Origin: an uncultured Spirochaetales bacterium
Lineage (GTDB): Bacteria; Spirochaetota; Spirochaetia; Sphaerochaetales; Sphaerochaetaceae
Assembly (NCBI GenBank): GCA_944390025.1
Contig: CALXOK010000001.1
Span: forward strand, 62,001 to 126,000
Length of the DNA stretch: 64,000 nt
Direction of reading: 5' to 3'
The notes under the pieces are model-generated. The model saw nothing but the letters and a program-made list of their open reading frames with translations, made no database searches and had not been told where the DNA came from. The translations under genes were made by a program, and so were the position numbers. Shown here piece by piece: positions 53,102-62,621 of the stretch; position 1 is the first letter of the stretch; every line of letters begins with the position of its first letter.

Positions 53102-55313
53102 TCCATTTCTTACAGATGGTGTTGACAGGTATCCGGCAAAGACTGTCGTGATGCTTGTCCTTCTGTTCCTCTTCATCGTCATTCTCGGAATCGCACTCCC
53201 GATTCTCAGCGAGTCCAATGCCCTGTATACGGTGGAACTGCTTTATGACTACCAGCCAGGACAGCTTGCCAATGAGGATGTCATTGCACCATATGACTTC
53301 TCATTTGATGATGAAATAGCAACCGAACATCTCAGGCAGGAGAACGCGGCGAATGTATTGCCCCGTTTTTCCTATTCAATGGTCGAGACTCAGCACATGC
53401 ATTCCCTCACACAGAATCTGAGAGAGATTCTTGAAAGTGAGAGTGAGGACGATTTAGCATCTTTTCTGTCGCAGAACGGATATGAAGACAGCGTACCTCT
53501 TGCGAAGATGTGGTCATTACTTCCTTCTGAGGAAAAGGACTCAATCCGGCTTCTGGTCCATGACTGCATTGATTACCTGCTTTTTTTCGGTGTTTTCTCA
53601 GCAAAGGAGATAAACGACATAACAGATCAGGGTTACAGCTCTGTTTTCGCCAATCTTCCTTCAACATATGATTACCGGCTCGTCGAGTCGATGAACTATA
53701 CATCCAATCTGATAACGGATGACAATCTTGGCCAGCGTCTGATTGAGTTTCTTGAAAACTACAGCATAGCGCTGACTGCAAAAGGTTTTTCTGTCCTTTC
53801 TGACCTTATTGACAGCATCATTTCCCCGAATGTCCATTACGATGCACTGACAACGGAAAACCTCCGAGAGCAGGCACGTCTTGAGACGCCTGTCGTGAAA
53901 GCCGAGATACACAAGGGTGATTACATCCTCCGCTATGACACAATCGTAACGGAACAGGACCTGCAGACTATCAGGATGATAAACGGAATCACTGTTCCGC
54001 TGAGCGTGACACAGATTGCCGGACAGATAATTTTCCTTGTAACAATCCTCTATGTCGCTCTTTATTTCATAAACTCTTTCATTGAGAGAAAGTACAGAGT
54101 TCTCATTTATACGAGAATCTTCCTGATCACTCTTCTGATTGTTCTCATCCTGAGCTATCTGTGCAGCTTCCTGTCTTCCCTCAGGAATTATACGGCAGTG
54201 AATCAGTACATGCCTTATCTCTTCCTGCCTCTGCTCATGTGCCAGCTGACAAGCAAGAAGAGAATCGGTTTTGTTGCGGGTGCGGTCTTCTCCTGCTTTG
54301 TGATATTCATGCCGGGCACGAACATCATCACATTCTTCTACCTGATATTCAGCATTGAGATATCGCTGCTTTTCGTGCGTTTCAGCGTCACCCGTCTTGA
54401 TATGATCTATCAGGGATTTTACACGGCACTGGCAAATGTTTTCATAACAGTTGTCTTCCATATCATTGACGGCCGTGAGCTTATCTACCTTTTCGAGGAG
54501 ATATTCGCCATCTGTCTTAATGTGGCAATCACATATGTTGTCATATCTCTCGTACTGCCTCTTCTGGAACATTTCCTGAATATTCCTACAGTATTCCGCC
54601 TTCATGAGCTGAACAACACTGACAGTCCTGTGCTTGTGAGGCTGAGAAACCAGGCAATCGGAACCTATAACCATGCGGTCAATGTCTCAGACATGGCATA
54701 TAACGCTGCAAAGGAAATCGGGGCAAATGCTGAGCTTGCAAAAGTCGGCGGGCTTTATCATGACATCGGAAAGGCGGACCATCCTGAATACTTCATCGAG
54801 AATCAGGGAGGCGGTCCGAATGTCCATGATGAGATGAAGTACACGCTCTCTGCAGCTGTAATCAAGAGCCATGTCAAGCTTGGCGTCGAGAAAGGCAAGG
54901 AGGTCGGTCTTCCTCAGGAGGTTCTCGACATCATAGAGCAGCATCATGGAAATGATATCGTCTCCTATTTCTATAACAAGGCGGTAGAGGAGGCTAAGGC
55001 CTCAAAGACCCCGATGACGGTCAATGAGGATGATTTCAGGTATAATGCTGAGATTCCGCAGACAAAGGAAGCCGCAATCGTCATGCTGGCAGACTGTTTC
55101 GAGGCCGCTTCTAGAACTCTCAAGAAGCCAACGACCCTGCGCTATGAGAAGCTGTTCACTTCAATACTTGTCGGAAAGATGAACGGAAACCAGCTTGACG
55201 AGTGCAAACTCTCCATGGCTGAGATTTATAAAATCAGAAGGGTATTCGTCCATCAGGCTTTCGGACGTGACCATATGAGAATTCAGTATTCAAAGGATGC
55301 CGGTGATGAGTGA
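53088..55313 (+). CDS. pgpH: 7TM-HD (PgpH-like) membrane phosphodiesterase
   Basis: 741 residues. One N-terminal transmembrane helix, an extracytoplasmic 7TMR-HDED domain (about 50-310), seven transmembrane helices (about 310-480) and a cytosolic HD domain with TYNHAVNVSDMAYNAA, GLYHDIGKADHPEYF and QHHGND metal ligands. PgpH proteins hydrolyse cyclic di-AMP; I infer the same here. Start ATG 53088 preceded by GAGGAAGG. It sits between phoH and ybeY, a conserved arrangement. Confidence 0.93.
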   Translation: MRFSSPFLTDGVDRYPAKTVVMLVLLFLFIVILGIALPILSESNALYTVELLYDYQPGQLANEDVIAPYDFSFDDEIATEHLRQENAANVLPRFSYSMVETQHMHSLTQNLREILESESEDDLASFLSQNGYEDSVPLAKMWSLLPSEEKDSIRLLVHDCIDYLLFFGVFSAKEINDITDQGYSSVFANLPSTYDYRLVESMNYTSNLITDDNLGQRLIEFLENYSIALTAKGFSVLSDLIDSIISPNVHYDALTTENLREQARLETPVVKAEIHKGDYILRYDTIVTEQDLQTIRMINGITVPLSVTQIAGQIIFLVTILYVALYFINSFIERKYRVLIYTRIFLITLLIVLILSYLCSFLSSLRNYTAVNQYMPYLFLPLLMCQLTSKKRIGFVAGAVFSCFVIFMPGTNIITFFYLIFSIEISLLFVRFSVTRLDMIYQGFYTALANVFITVVFHIIDGRELIYLFEEIFAICLNVAITYVVISLVLPLLEHFLNIPTVFRLHELNNTDSPVLVRLRNQAIGTYNHAVNVSDMAYNAAKEIGANAELAKVGGLYHDIGKADHPEYFIENQGGGPNVHDEMKYTLSAAVIKSHVKLGVEKGKEVGLPQEVLDIIEQHHGNDIVSYFYNKAVEEAKASKTPMTVNEDDFRYNAEIPQTKEAAIVMLADCFEAASRTLKKPTTLRYEKLFTSILVGKMNGNQLDECKLSMAEIYKIRRVFVHQAFGRDHMRIQYSKDAGDE

Positions 55314-55773
55314 TTATGACTTGATTTATGAAAAAGAGGAATTCAGGTCTTCTGCGGATGAAGCCTATGTGAGAAAAGTCCTTGATTATGTCTGCCCGAT
55401 GGTGCTTGATGGCGGCATTTTTTCCGTGAGCTTCGTAAGCGAGGACACAATCCATCAGGAAAACCTTGAATACAGAAACATTGACAGCCCGACAGACATA
55501 CTCACATTCGCTCTTGAGGACAGTGCCGCAGATGAGCCTTTTTTCATCCCGCAGGAAGAGGCTAAGGAGTGGGGTGATATCCTCATCTGCCTTGATAAAA
55601 TGAAGGAGAATGCCGAACGCTTCAATCAGAGCGAGAGTGATGAGCTTGCCCGTCTTCTGATTCATGGCCTGCTTCACCTGTCTGGAATGGATCATGAGAC
55701 AAACGATTTTGACAGGGAGGAAATGCTCATAAAGCAGGAGGAAATCCTCAGGAAACTGAAGGAAAGCCTCTGA
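55306..55773 (+). CDS. ybeY: Endoribonuclease YbeY
   Basis: Zinc endoribonuclease for 16S rRNA 3' processing and ribosome quality control. 155 residues. FVSEDTIHQENLEYRNIDSPTDILTFALED and the metal motif LLIHGLLHLSGMDHE (H-x3-H-x5-H). ATG 55306 overlaps the pgpH stop by 8 bp and has AGGA 8 nt upstream; an in-frame ATG at 55297 is also possible. Last gene of the operon; no clear terminator follows. Confidence 0.94.
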   Translation: MSDYDLIYEKEEFRSSADEAYVRKVLDYVCPMVLDGGIFSVSFVSEDTIHQENLEYRNIDSPTDILTFALEDSAADEPFFIPQEEAKEWGDILICLDKMKENAERFNQSESDELARLLIHGLLHLSGMDHETNDFDREEMLIKQEEILRKLKESL

Positions 55774-55931
55774 TTATCCTGGTTCTCTTATTACATTTTT
55801 CTTTCTGTTCACTGGAAGGCTGATGTGTTCATGATGAGAAACCATGAAGCATGTAATTTCTCTCAAAGTCAAATAATATCCGTCACGGTATTACAATGAT
55901 TCCATTATTCACAGAAATGATGCAGTGTTCG

Positions 55932-57012
<1,081 letters not shown>

Positions 57013-57053
57013 TTCAAGTCAGACTGATTCCGGCATTATGCCCGGGTTTTATC

Positions 57054-57083
57054 AGGGCCTGCCGATTTCTGGCGGGCTCTTTT
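57054..57083 (+). terminator. Attenuator-like hairpin between gap and pgk
   Basis: AGGGCCTGCC, 7-nt loop, GGCGGGCTCT (10 bp with two G-U pairs) followed by TTTAG. Short U-tail suggests partial termination, giving more gap than pgk mRNA. Confidence 0.55.
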
Positions 57084-57099
57084 AGTAAAGAGGTGAATT

Positions 57100-58278
57100 A
57101 TGCAGCTTAATACAATCAAGGAAGCCGATCTTAAAGGAAAGCGCGTTGTCATCCGTGTTGATTTCAACGTTCCTCTCAAGAACGGTGTCGTCACAGACAA
57201 TACAAGAATCAAGGCAGCTCTTCCGACAGTGAAGTATATCCTCGAGCAGGGTGCTTCTCTTGTTGTCATGAGCCACTTCGGACGTCCTAAGGGACAGAAG
57301 AATCCTGATTTCTCAATGGCTCCTATTGCAAAGGAGTTCGAGGCTCTTCTCGGAAAGCCAGTCAAGCTTGCACCGGACGTGATTGGTGATGAGGTTGAGG
57401 CAGAAGTCAAGGCTCTCAAGCCAGGTGAAGTCCTTCTTCTTGAGAATGTCAGATTCTACAAGGAAGAAGAGGCAAACGATCCGGAGTTTGCAAAGAAGCT
57501 TGCCAGCTATGGTGATATCTACTGCAACGATGCATTCGGAACAGCTCACAGGGCACATGCCTCAACTGAGGGTGTCTCCCACTATCTTCCCAGCTATGCC
57601 GGTTTCCTCATTGAGAAGGAAGTCAAGTTCATGGCTCCTCTTCTTGAGAATCCTGACAAGCCTTTCGTTGCAATCATCGGCGGTTCAAAGGTTTCCAGCA
57701 AGATTACTGTCCTTGAGTCTCTCGTGAAGACATGTGACACAATCGTCATCGGCGGCGGAATGGCTTACACCTTCCTCAACGTTCTCGGACACAAGATTGG
57801 GAAGTCCCTTTTCGAGCCGGATTACGTTGAAACAGCAAAGGCCTTCCTCGACAAGGCAGCAGAGAAGGGTGTCAAGGTCATTCTCCCAGTTGACAATGTC
57901 TGTGCAAAGGAATTCAGCGAGACTGCTGAGCCGGTTCTTGTCAACAGTGACAACATCAGTGATGATCTGATGGGTATGGATATCGGACCGAAGACAGTCA
58001 AGCTCATCGTAGATGCAATCAAGGATGCAAAGTCTGTCGTATGGAACGGCCCGATGGGAGTGTTCGAGTTTGACGCATTCGCAAAGGGTACAGAGGAAGT
58101 CGCAAAAGCTCTTGCTGACAGCAATGCAACAACAGTTGTCGGTGGTGGAGACTCAGTGGCTGCCATCAACAAGTTCCACCTTGCTGACAAGATTTCACAC
58201 GTCTCAACAGGCGGTGGTGCATCACTCGAGTTCCTTGAAGGAAAGGTTCTGCCTGGAATCAAGGCTCTTGAGAAATAA
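57100..58278 (+). CDS. pgk: Phosphoglycerate kinase
   Basis: Makes ATP from 1,3-bisphosphoglycerate. 392 residues. [45 protein letters not shown], the ATP-site [27 protein letters not shown] and [21 protein letters not shown] precedes the ATG. Same biased codon use as gap. Confidence 0.98.
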   Translation: MQLNTIKEADLKGKRVVIRVDFNVPLKNGVVTDNTRIKAALPTVKYILEQGASLVVMSHFGRPKGQKNPDFSMAPIAKEFEALLGKPVKLAPDVIGDEVEAEVKALKPGEVLLLENVRFYKEEEANDPEFAKKLASYGDIYCNDAFGTAHRAHASTEGVSHYLPSYAGFLIEKEVKFMAPLLENPDKPFVAIIGGSKVSSKITVLESLVKTCDTIVIGGGMAYTFLNVLGHKIGKSLFEPDYVETAKAFLDKAAEKGVKVILPVDNVCAKEFSETAEPVLVNSDNISDDLMGMDIGPKTVKLIVDAIKDAKSVVWNGPMGVFEFDAFAKGTEEVAKALADSNATTVVGGGDSVAAINKFHLADKISHVSTGGGASLEFLEGKVLPGIKALEK

Positions 58279-58302
58279 AACCTGATTCTGATTAAGTGAA
58301 TT

Positions 58303-58328
58303 CTGGCAGGGTCTGAAAACCCTGCCAG
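58303..58328 (+). other. Perfect hairpin between pgk and tpiA
   Basis: CTGGCAGGG, TCTGAAAA loop, CCCTGCCAG (9-bp perfect stem) with no T-run after it. More likely an mRNA-stabilising or processing structure than a terminator. Confidence 0.55.
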
Positions 58329-58348
58329 CATGTTAAGGAAGTAAGAAA

Positions 58349-59107
58349 ATGAGAAAACCATATATTGCAGGAAACTGGAAGATGAACATGACTCCTTCTG
58401 CAGGAGCTGCGTTCGCACATGATCTGGCAGAGGCTGCAAAGAAGGCAGGAGCCGATGTGAAGATGATGGTCGCTCCGCCTTTTGTCACGATTCCGGCTGT
58501 TGTCGAAGCCCTCAAGGGCACAGGTATCATCGTCGCGGCACAGAACATGAACGATCACAAGAGCGGTGCCTACACAGGTGAAGTCGCTCCTGACATGCTC
58601 AAGGATCTCGGTGTCAACACAGTCATCCTTGGTCACAGCGAGAGAAGAAGCTACTACAAGGAAAGTGATGAATTCATCAACAAGAAGGTTCTTCTTGCCA
58701 TTGAAGAGGGCATGGATGTCGTTCTCTGTGTCGGTGAGACACTTGAGGAAAGGGAGTCAGGCAAGCTTGAGGAAGTCCTTTCCACACAGCTTTCCGGCGA
58801 TCTCAAGGATGTGAAGGCAGAGGATATGTGCCATATCACAATCGCATATGAACCGGTCTGGGCAATCGGAACAGGAAAGACAGCCACACCTGAAGATGCT
58901 GACAGCGCACATGCATTCATCCGCTCATTTGTTGCAAAAATGTATTCAGCTGATATTGCAGAAAACCTGATTATACAGTATGGTGGTTCTGTTAATGCCT
59001 CCAATGTAAAGGCATTGATGGCAAAGGAAAATATCGACGGAGCCCTCGTTGGCGGAGCTTCCCTTTCCGTTGAGAAATTCCTGCCGATAATCACTTTTGA
59101 CAAGTAA
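58349..59107 (+). CDS. tpiA: Triosephosphate isomerase
   Basis: Interconverts dihydroxyacetone phosphate and glyceraldehyde 3-phosphate. 252 residues. N-terminal AGNWKMNMT (catalytic Lys), VILGHSERRSYYKESDEF (catalytic His), YEPVWAIGTGKTATPEDA (catalytic Glu and mobile loop) and the phosphate site YGGSVNASN. Eighteen nucleotides before secG. Confidence 0.98.
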   Translation: MRKPYIAGNWKMNMTPSAGAAFAHDLAEAAKKAGADVKMMVAPPFVTIPAVVEALKGTGIIVAAQNMNDHKSGAYTGEVAPDMLKDLGVNTVILGHSERRSYYKESDEFINKKVLLAIEEGMDVVLCVGETLEERESGKLEEVLSTQLSGDLKDVKAEDMCHITIAYEPVWAIGTGKTATPEDADSAHAFIRSFVAKMYSADIAENLIIQYGGSVNASNVKALMAKENIDGALVGGASLSVEKFLPIITFDK

Positions 59108-59125
59108 GGCGGTTAAACAGATAAA

Positions 59126-59455
59126 ATGGGTGTTTTAAGTATTATCCTTCTGGTGCTTTTCGTTATTTCCGCACTGGCTCTAATCTTCCTGGTCGCAATT
59201 CAGGATGAGAAGTCTCAGGGACTCGGCGGTATCTTCGGAGGTTCTTCAGATTCAGCTTTCGGAAGCGGATCATCAAAGTTCCTCACAAGACTCACCACTT
59301 ATATGGCAATTGCCTTTGTTGTCCTTGCTCTTCTGGTCGGTGTGACAACCAAGTCCAGTTCTTCCACTCTGCTTGAAACAGCTGCAAGCGTTCAGTCAAC
59401 CGATGCCGCATGGTATTCTGCTGACAGTTCTGCTGATACTGCAGTGACAGAGTAA
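59126..59455 (+). CDS. secG: Protein translocase subunit SecG
   Basis: Small membrane subunit of the Sec channel. 109 residues: two transmembrane helices joined by the conserved loop SQGLGGIFGGSSDSAFGSGSSKFLTRLTTY. The C-terminal Ser/Thr/Ala-rich tail is longer than usual. tpiA-secG adjacency is widespread in bacteria. Confidence 0.92.
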   Translation: MGVLSIILLVLFVISALALIFLVAIQDEKSQGLGGIFGGSSDSAFGSGSSKFLTRLTTYMAIAFVVLALLVGVTTKSSSSTLLETAASVQSTDAAWYSADSSADTAVTE

Positions 59456-59475
59456 GGGTAAGATACATCATTCAA

Positions 59476-59503
59476 GCCGACTCGTTCAGGGTCGGCATTT
59501 CTG
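59476..59503 (+). terminator. Weak terminator after secG
   Basis: GCCGAC, 9-nt loop, GTCGGC followed by ATTTCTGT. Six-bp GC-rich stem with a poor U-tail; probably a partial stop between the glycolytic genes and the next operon. Confidence 0.45.
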
Positions 59504-59522
59504 TATAAAAAGGAGGTGGATT

Positions 59523-59948
59523 ATGCAGGTTTGCATCATATATGCAGGAAAGGACAGGGCTGACACATCTCTTGAAAGCATTTCAAAAGAGCTGGCACGT
59601 GGACTTGAGAGTCAGGGACACAGTGCTGATGTCTTCAACATGTATGTTGATACGGACAGGAAGCTTTCCTTTTACGACTATATCATAGTCGGCACCAATG
59701 CGACCGGATTCTTTGGAGGCAGGATTCCGGATGTTATCAGGACCTATCTGTCCCGTGCCGGACAGATAAGCGGCAAGAGATGCCTTGCTTTTGTATCTAA
59801 GGGTGGTCTAAGAAGCCAGAAAACATTATCTTTACTCATGAAGGTGATGGAAGGTGAAGGAATGTATCTCAAGCTTTCAGAGATCATCAAGAAACCAGAC
59901 ATTGCATTCGCACTGGGCAAAAGATTAAACGTGGAAAGGAATTTTTAA
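59523..59948 (+). CDS. Flavodoxin-like protein
   Basis: 141 residues with the flavodoxin fold: MQVCIIYAGKDRADTSLESISKELARGLESQGHSADVFNM then YDYIIVGTNATGFFGGRIPDVIRTYLSRAG and KRCLAFVSKGG. The FMN phosphate loop (normally SxTGNT) is changed to AGKDRADTS, so FMN binding is not assured. A very strong Shine-Dalgarno AAAAGGAGGTGG precedes the ATG. One nucleotide before the next gene. Confidence 0.75.
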   Translation: MQVCIIYAGKDRADTSLESISKELARGLESQGHSADVFNMYVDTDRKLSFYDYIIVGTNATGFFGGRIPDVIRTYLSRAGQISGKRCLAFVSKGGLRSQKTLSLLMKVMEGEGMYLKLSEIIKKPDIAFALGKRLNVERNF

Positions 59949-59949
59949 A

Positions 59950-60978
59950 ATGAAGAAAATTATCTCATTGATACTTGTAATCTCTCTCGTTCTCTGTTCA
60001 GCCTTTGCTGTTCCAAACAACAGGAATGCAGCTGCTACAGTCAATCTGATCCGCAATACTGTAATCACAAATGCTGATCTTGCAAATCAGATGAGTGCTC
60101 TTGGAGCCACCAGCGATGATCAGGCACTCAGTGTCCTGAATATCATGATTAACGACGAAGTCTTCCTTCAGGGAGCAGAGCGTGACGGAATCACAGTCAC
60201 AGACGCGCAGCTTGATGCACTGTATGCCCAGCAGAAGTCTTCTTATGAATCCCAGGCTGGAGCATCCCTTACTGATGAGCAGTTTGAGCAGGTCGTTATT
60301 AATGCCTATGGTTCTGTTGATGCTTACAAGGAATCAATCAAGAACCAGTACATCCTCCAGACATACCTGCTTCAGGAGAAGGGAGAGGAACTCAACAGCC
60401 GTGATTACACACCGGCATCCGCTGATGTTGAGAACTTCTACAGAAGAAATGCAACCAATTTCACTCAGGCTGAGAACGTGAAGTTCGCACAGATTTACAT
60501 GTCCAAGACAGGTGACAGTGCAACAGATTCTTCAAAGAAGGCCACAATGGAGCAGATTGCTTCTGATATCCACAGCGGAAAGCTCACTTTCGAGGCTGCT
60601 GTCAACCAGTATACAGAAGATGAGGAAAGCAAGGCAGACGGCGGTGTCATGGGATGGCTTTCAAGCGACAACACTACAGTCCGTCAGCTTTGGGGAAGCA
60701 ACTTTGTCGACACTGTTCTTTCTCTTCCTCTTGGCACAGTCAGTGATGTTCTTGAGTCAGGAACAGGTTACCATATAGTCAAGGTCACAGTGCACAATGA
60801 TGCCCGTATCCTCGGAATCGATGACAGGATCCAGCCGGATGTCGATTACACAGTCAGGGATTACATCTCCAGCTATCTTGCTCAGGTGAACATGCAGAGT
60901 GCAATGAACGAAGCTCTTAACGAGATGGTTGAAGAACTTAAGTCTGAAGCCCGTATCAGAATCATATACGGCAACTGA
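59950..60978 (+). CDS. SurA/PrsA-like exported peptidyl-prolyl isomerase
   Basis: 342 residues. Signal peptide (LILVISLVLCSAFA), an N-terminal SurA-N-like helical chaperone domain (about 30-165) and a parvulin domain (about 175-290: VKFAQIYMSKTGD..TFEAAVNQYTEDEESKADGGVMGWLSSD..GTGYHIVKVTVH). A C-terminal helix returns to the chaperone domain. Likely folds outer-membrane proteins such as the LptD-like barrel (inference). No lipobox, so soluble periplasmic. Confidence 0.9.
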   Translation: MKKIISLILVISLVLCSAFAVPNNRNAAATVNLIRNTVITNADLANQMSALGATSDDQALSVLNIMINDEVFLQGAERDGITVTDAQLDALYAQQKSSYESQAGASLTDEQFEQVVINAYGSVDAYKESIKNQYILQTYLLQEKGEELNSRDYTPASADVENFYRRNATNFTQAENVKFAQIYMSKTGDSATDSSKKATMEQIASDIHSGKLTFEAAVNQYTEDEESKADGGVMGWLSSDNTTVRQLWGSNFVDTVLSLPLGTVSDVLESGTGYHIVKVTVHNDARILGIDDRIQPDVDYTVRDYISSYLAQVNMQSAMNEALNEMVEELKSEARIRIIYGN

Positions 60979-60979
60979 T

Positions 60980-61423
60980 ATGAGCGAGAAATATTACTCC
61001 AAACATGAGGCGAGGGTGCTTGCAGTCGAAACGCTGTACGCCCTCGACTTCAACAATCAGCTTGATGATGAACCGGATCTGACTCTTTTTCCTGGAAAGA
61101 GTGAGGCAGAGATGAAAGCTCTGAATGAGGAGACGCTTTTCTATGCGCGCTATCTCATTCACGGAGTTCTTGAAAACCGTCAGGAAATCGACCAGATCAT
61201 TTCAAAGTATTCGATAAACAGACCGCTTGAGAGAATCAATCTTGTTGACAGGAACATACTGCGTATAAGCGTGTTCTGTCTGCTTCATTCTTCAGATCTT
61301 CATCCTTCAATCATAATTGATGAAGGCGTGAAGCTTTCTCAGGAAATGTCGACAAACGTGACATACAAGTTCATCAACGGTCTTCTTGATGCTCTTAGCA
61401 GAAATCTGAGGAAAGAGGGATGA
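60980..61423 (+). CDS. nusB: Transcription antitermination factor NusB
   Basis: All-helical RNA-binding protein for rRNA antitermination. 147 residues. SKHEARVLAVETLYALDF at the N-terminus, RYLIHGVLENRQEIDQIISKYSINRPLERINLVDRNILRISVFCLL, and IIDEGVKLSQEMSTNVTYKFINGLLDAL (the conserved E-x-VxLA..a.tsxxFVNGVLd block). ATG 60980, one nt after the PPIase stop; overlaps map by 4 bp. Confidence 0.95.
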   Translation: MSEKYYSKHEARVLAVETLYALDFNNQLDDEPDLTLFPGKSEAEMKALNEETLFYARYLIHGVLENRQEIDQIISKYSINRPLERINLVDRNILRISVFCLLHSSDLHPSIIIDEGVKLSQEMSTNVTYKFINGLLDALSRNLRKEG

Positions 61424-62181
61424 TTCAGCTTAAAAACGCAGAGGAAATCGCGAAGATAAAAAAAAGCGGCAGGATTCTTTATGACTGTCTGATGTCACTT
61501 GAGGATGTCATCAAGCCCGGAGTCTCAACCTGGGATATTGACCGTCATGCTCATGAGTTCATCGTCCGTCATCATGCATATCCTTCCTGCCTCGGCTATT
61601 GCGGATACCCAAATGCGACATGCACATCAGTCAATGATGTTGTAATTCACGGTATTCCTTCTAAGCATCAGATTCTCAAAGAAGGGGATATCATCTCTGT
61701 TGATATCTGTGTCACGCTTGATGGCTTTGTCAGTGATTCCACAAGAACCTATGAAGTCGGCAAGGTAAGCGATGAAGTGCACAGGCTCAATGTCGTGACA
61801 CGCGAGAGTCTCTATCTTGGCATTGAAGCGGCAAAAAAGAAGAATGCACGTATCAGTGATATCGCTTCCGCTGTTTTCAAACACTGCTTTTCTGAGAATG
61901 GATACGGTGTCATCAGGGATTACACAGGTCACGGAGTCGGTTTCGATCTTCATGAAGAGCCTGAAGTTCCGAACTATGTCAGTCCCATGATTCCGAATCC
62001 AAGACTAAAGCCCGGAATGGTCATTGCAATTGAACCGATGGTTGCTCTTGGAACCTGGAAAATAAAGGAATCAAAGACTGATGGCTGGACTGTGCGTACA
62101 GCTGACGGCAAAAGTGCCTGTCACTGGGAGCATACAATAGCGATTACCGATAACGGTGTGGAAATACTCACCGAGTTCTGA
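61420..62181 (+). CDS. map: Methionine aminopeptidase, type I
   Basis: Removes the initiator methionine from new proteins. 253 residues. Metal ligands are visible in SVDICVTLDGFVSDSTRTY (two Asp), GHGVGFDLHEEPEVPNY (His), GMVIAIEPM (Glu) and WEHTIAITDNG (Glu). Near its start it has VIHGIP with the catalytic His. Starts inside the last codons of nusB (ATGA). Confidence 0.97.
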   Translation: MIQLKNAEEIAKIKKSGRILYDCLMSLEDVIKPGVSTWDIDRHAHEFIVRHHAYPSCLGYCGYPNATCTSVNDVVIHGIPSKHQILKEGDIISVDICVTLDGFVSDSTRTYEVGKVSDEVHRLNVVTRESLYLGIEAAKKKNARISDIASAVFKHCFSENGYGVIRDYTGHGVGFDLHEEPEVPNYVSPMIPNPRLKPGMVIAIEPMVALGTWKIKESKTDGWTVRTADGKSACHWEHTIAITDNGVEILTEF

Positions 62182-62190
62182 TATTGAAAA

Positions 62191-62214
62191 AAGGGAGGCT
62201 CAGGCCTCCTTTTC
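62191..62214. terminator. Terminator between convergent map and the DUF4190-like gene
   Basis: GGAGGC, TCAG, GCCTCC, then TTTTC on the plus strand and CTTTTTTC on the minus strand (from GAAAAAAGGG). Works for both genes. Confidence 0.75.
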
Positions 62215-62526
62215 TCATATAAGCCTCATATGAGCGCGGGAATGAGTGAACAGATCGAAAACCGTATTGATGAAAGGTCTCAGACCGGCAAGAATCATCA
62301 AGGACTCAATCACCATCAGGATTCCTAAACACAAACCTATAATCCCGCAGACAAATCCAGCGACTGAACCTCCTGCCTTCCTGCATCTGTTTCCGAAAAT
62401 GACGGCAACGATTCCAAGAATCAGCGCAATGAAGCCGGATGAGAAGAAATAGAATATGATTGAGAGTATGCCGCAGACAAGAGAAGCTGTTTCTTCCTGC
62501 TTCAGTTTTCTTTCTTCATCAGCCAT
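62215..62526 (-). CDS. Small DUF4190-like membrane protein
   Basis: 103 residues. Charged N-terminus (MADEERKLKQEE) then three Gly-rich hydrophobic segments (TASLVCGILSIIFYFFSSGFIALILGIVAVIFGNRCRKAGGSVAGFVCGIIGLCLGILMVI), the pattern of DUF4190 proteins. AAGGAGGAAG precedes the ATG at 62526. Function unknown. Confidence 0.75.
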   Translation of the reverse strand: MADEERKLKQEETASLVCGILSIIFYFFSSGFIALILGIVAVIFGNRCRKAGGSVAGFVCGIIGLCLGILMVIESLMILAGLRPFINTVFDLFTHSRAHMRLI

Positions 62527-62584
62527 TTTTCTTCCTCCTTCTGTTTATAGAATATAATGATTTTCTGTCAGACAGAAACATAAT

Positions 62585-62613
62585 TTGTTAAAAAATCCTC
62601 ACTGTGCTATAAC
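62585..62613 (+). promoter_or_regulatory. Promoter of the second MATE gene, leaderless-type spacing
   Basis: TTGTTA (62585-62590), 17-bp spacer ending TGTGC, TATAAC (62608-62613), 8 nt to the ATG at 62622. The GGA in between is too close to the predicted start site to act as Shine-Dalgarno. Confidence 0.55.
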
Positions 62614-62621
62614 GGATAATC

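Noticed and set aside
53661-54674. 337-codon minus-strand frame inside pgpH
   Set aside because: Antisense shadow of the 7TM-HD gene; composition not protein-like.
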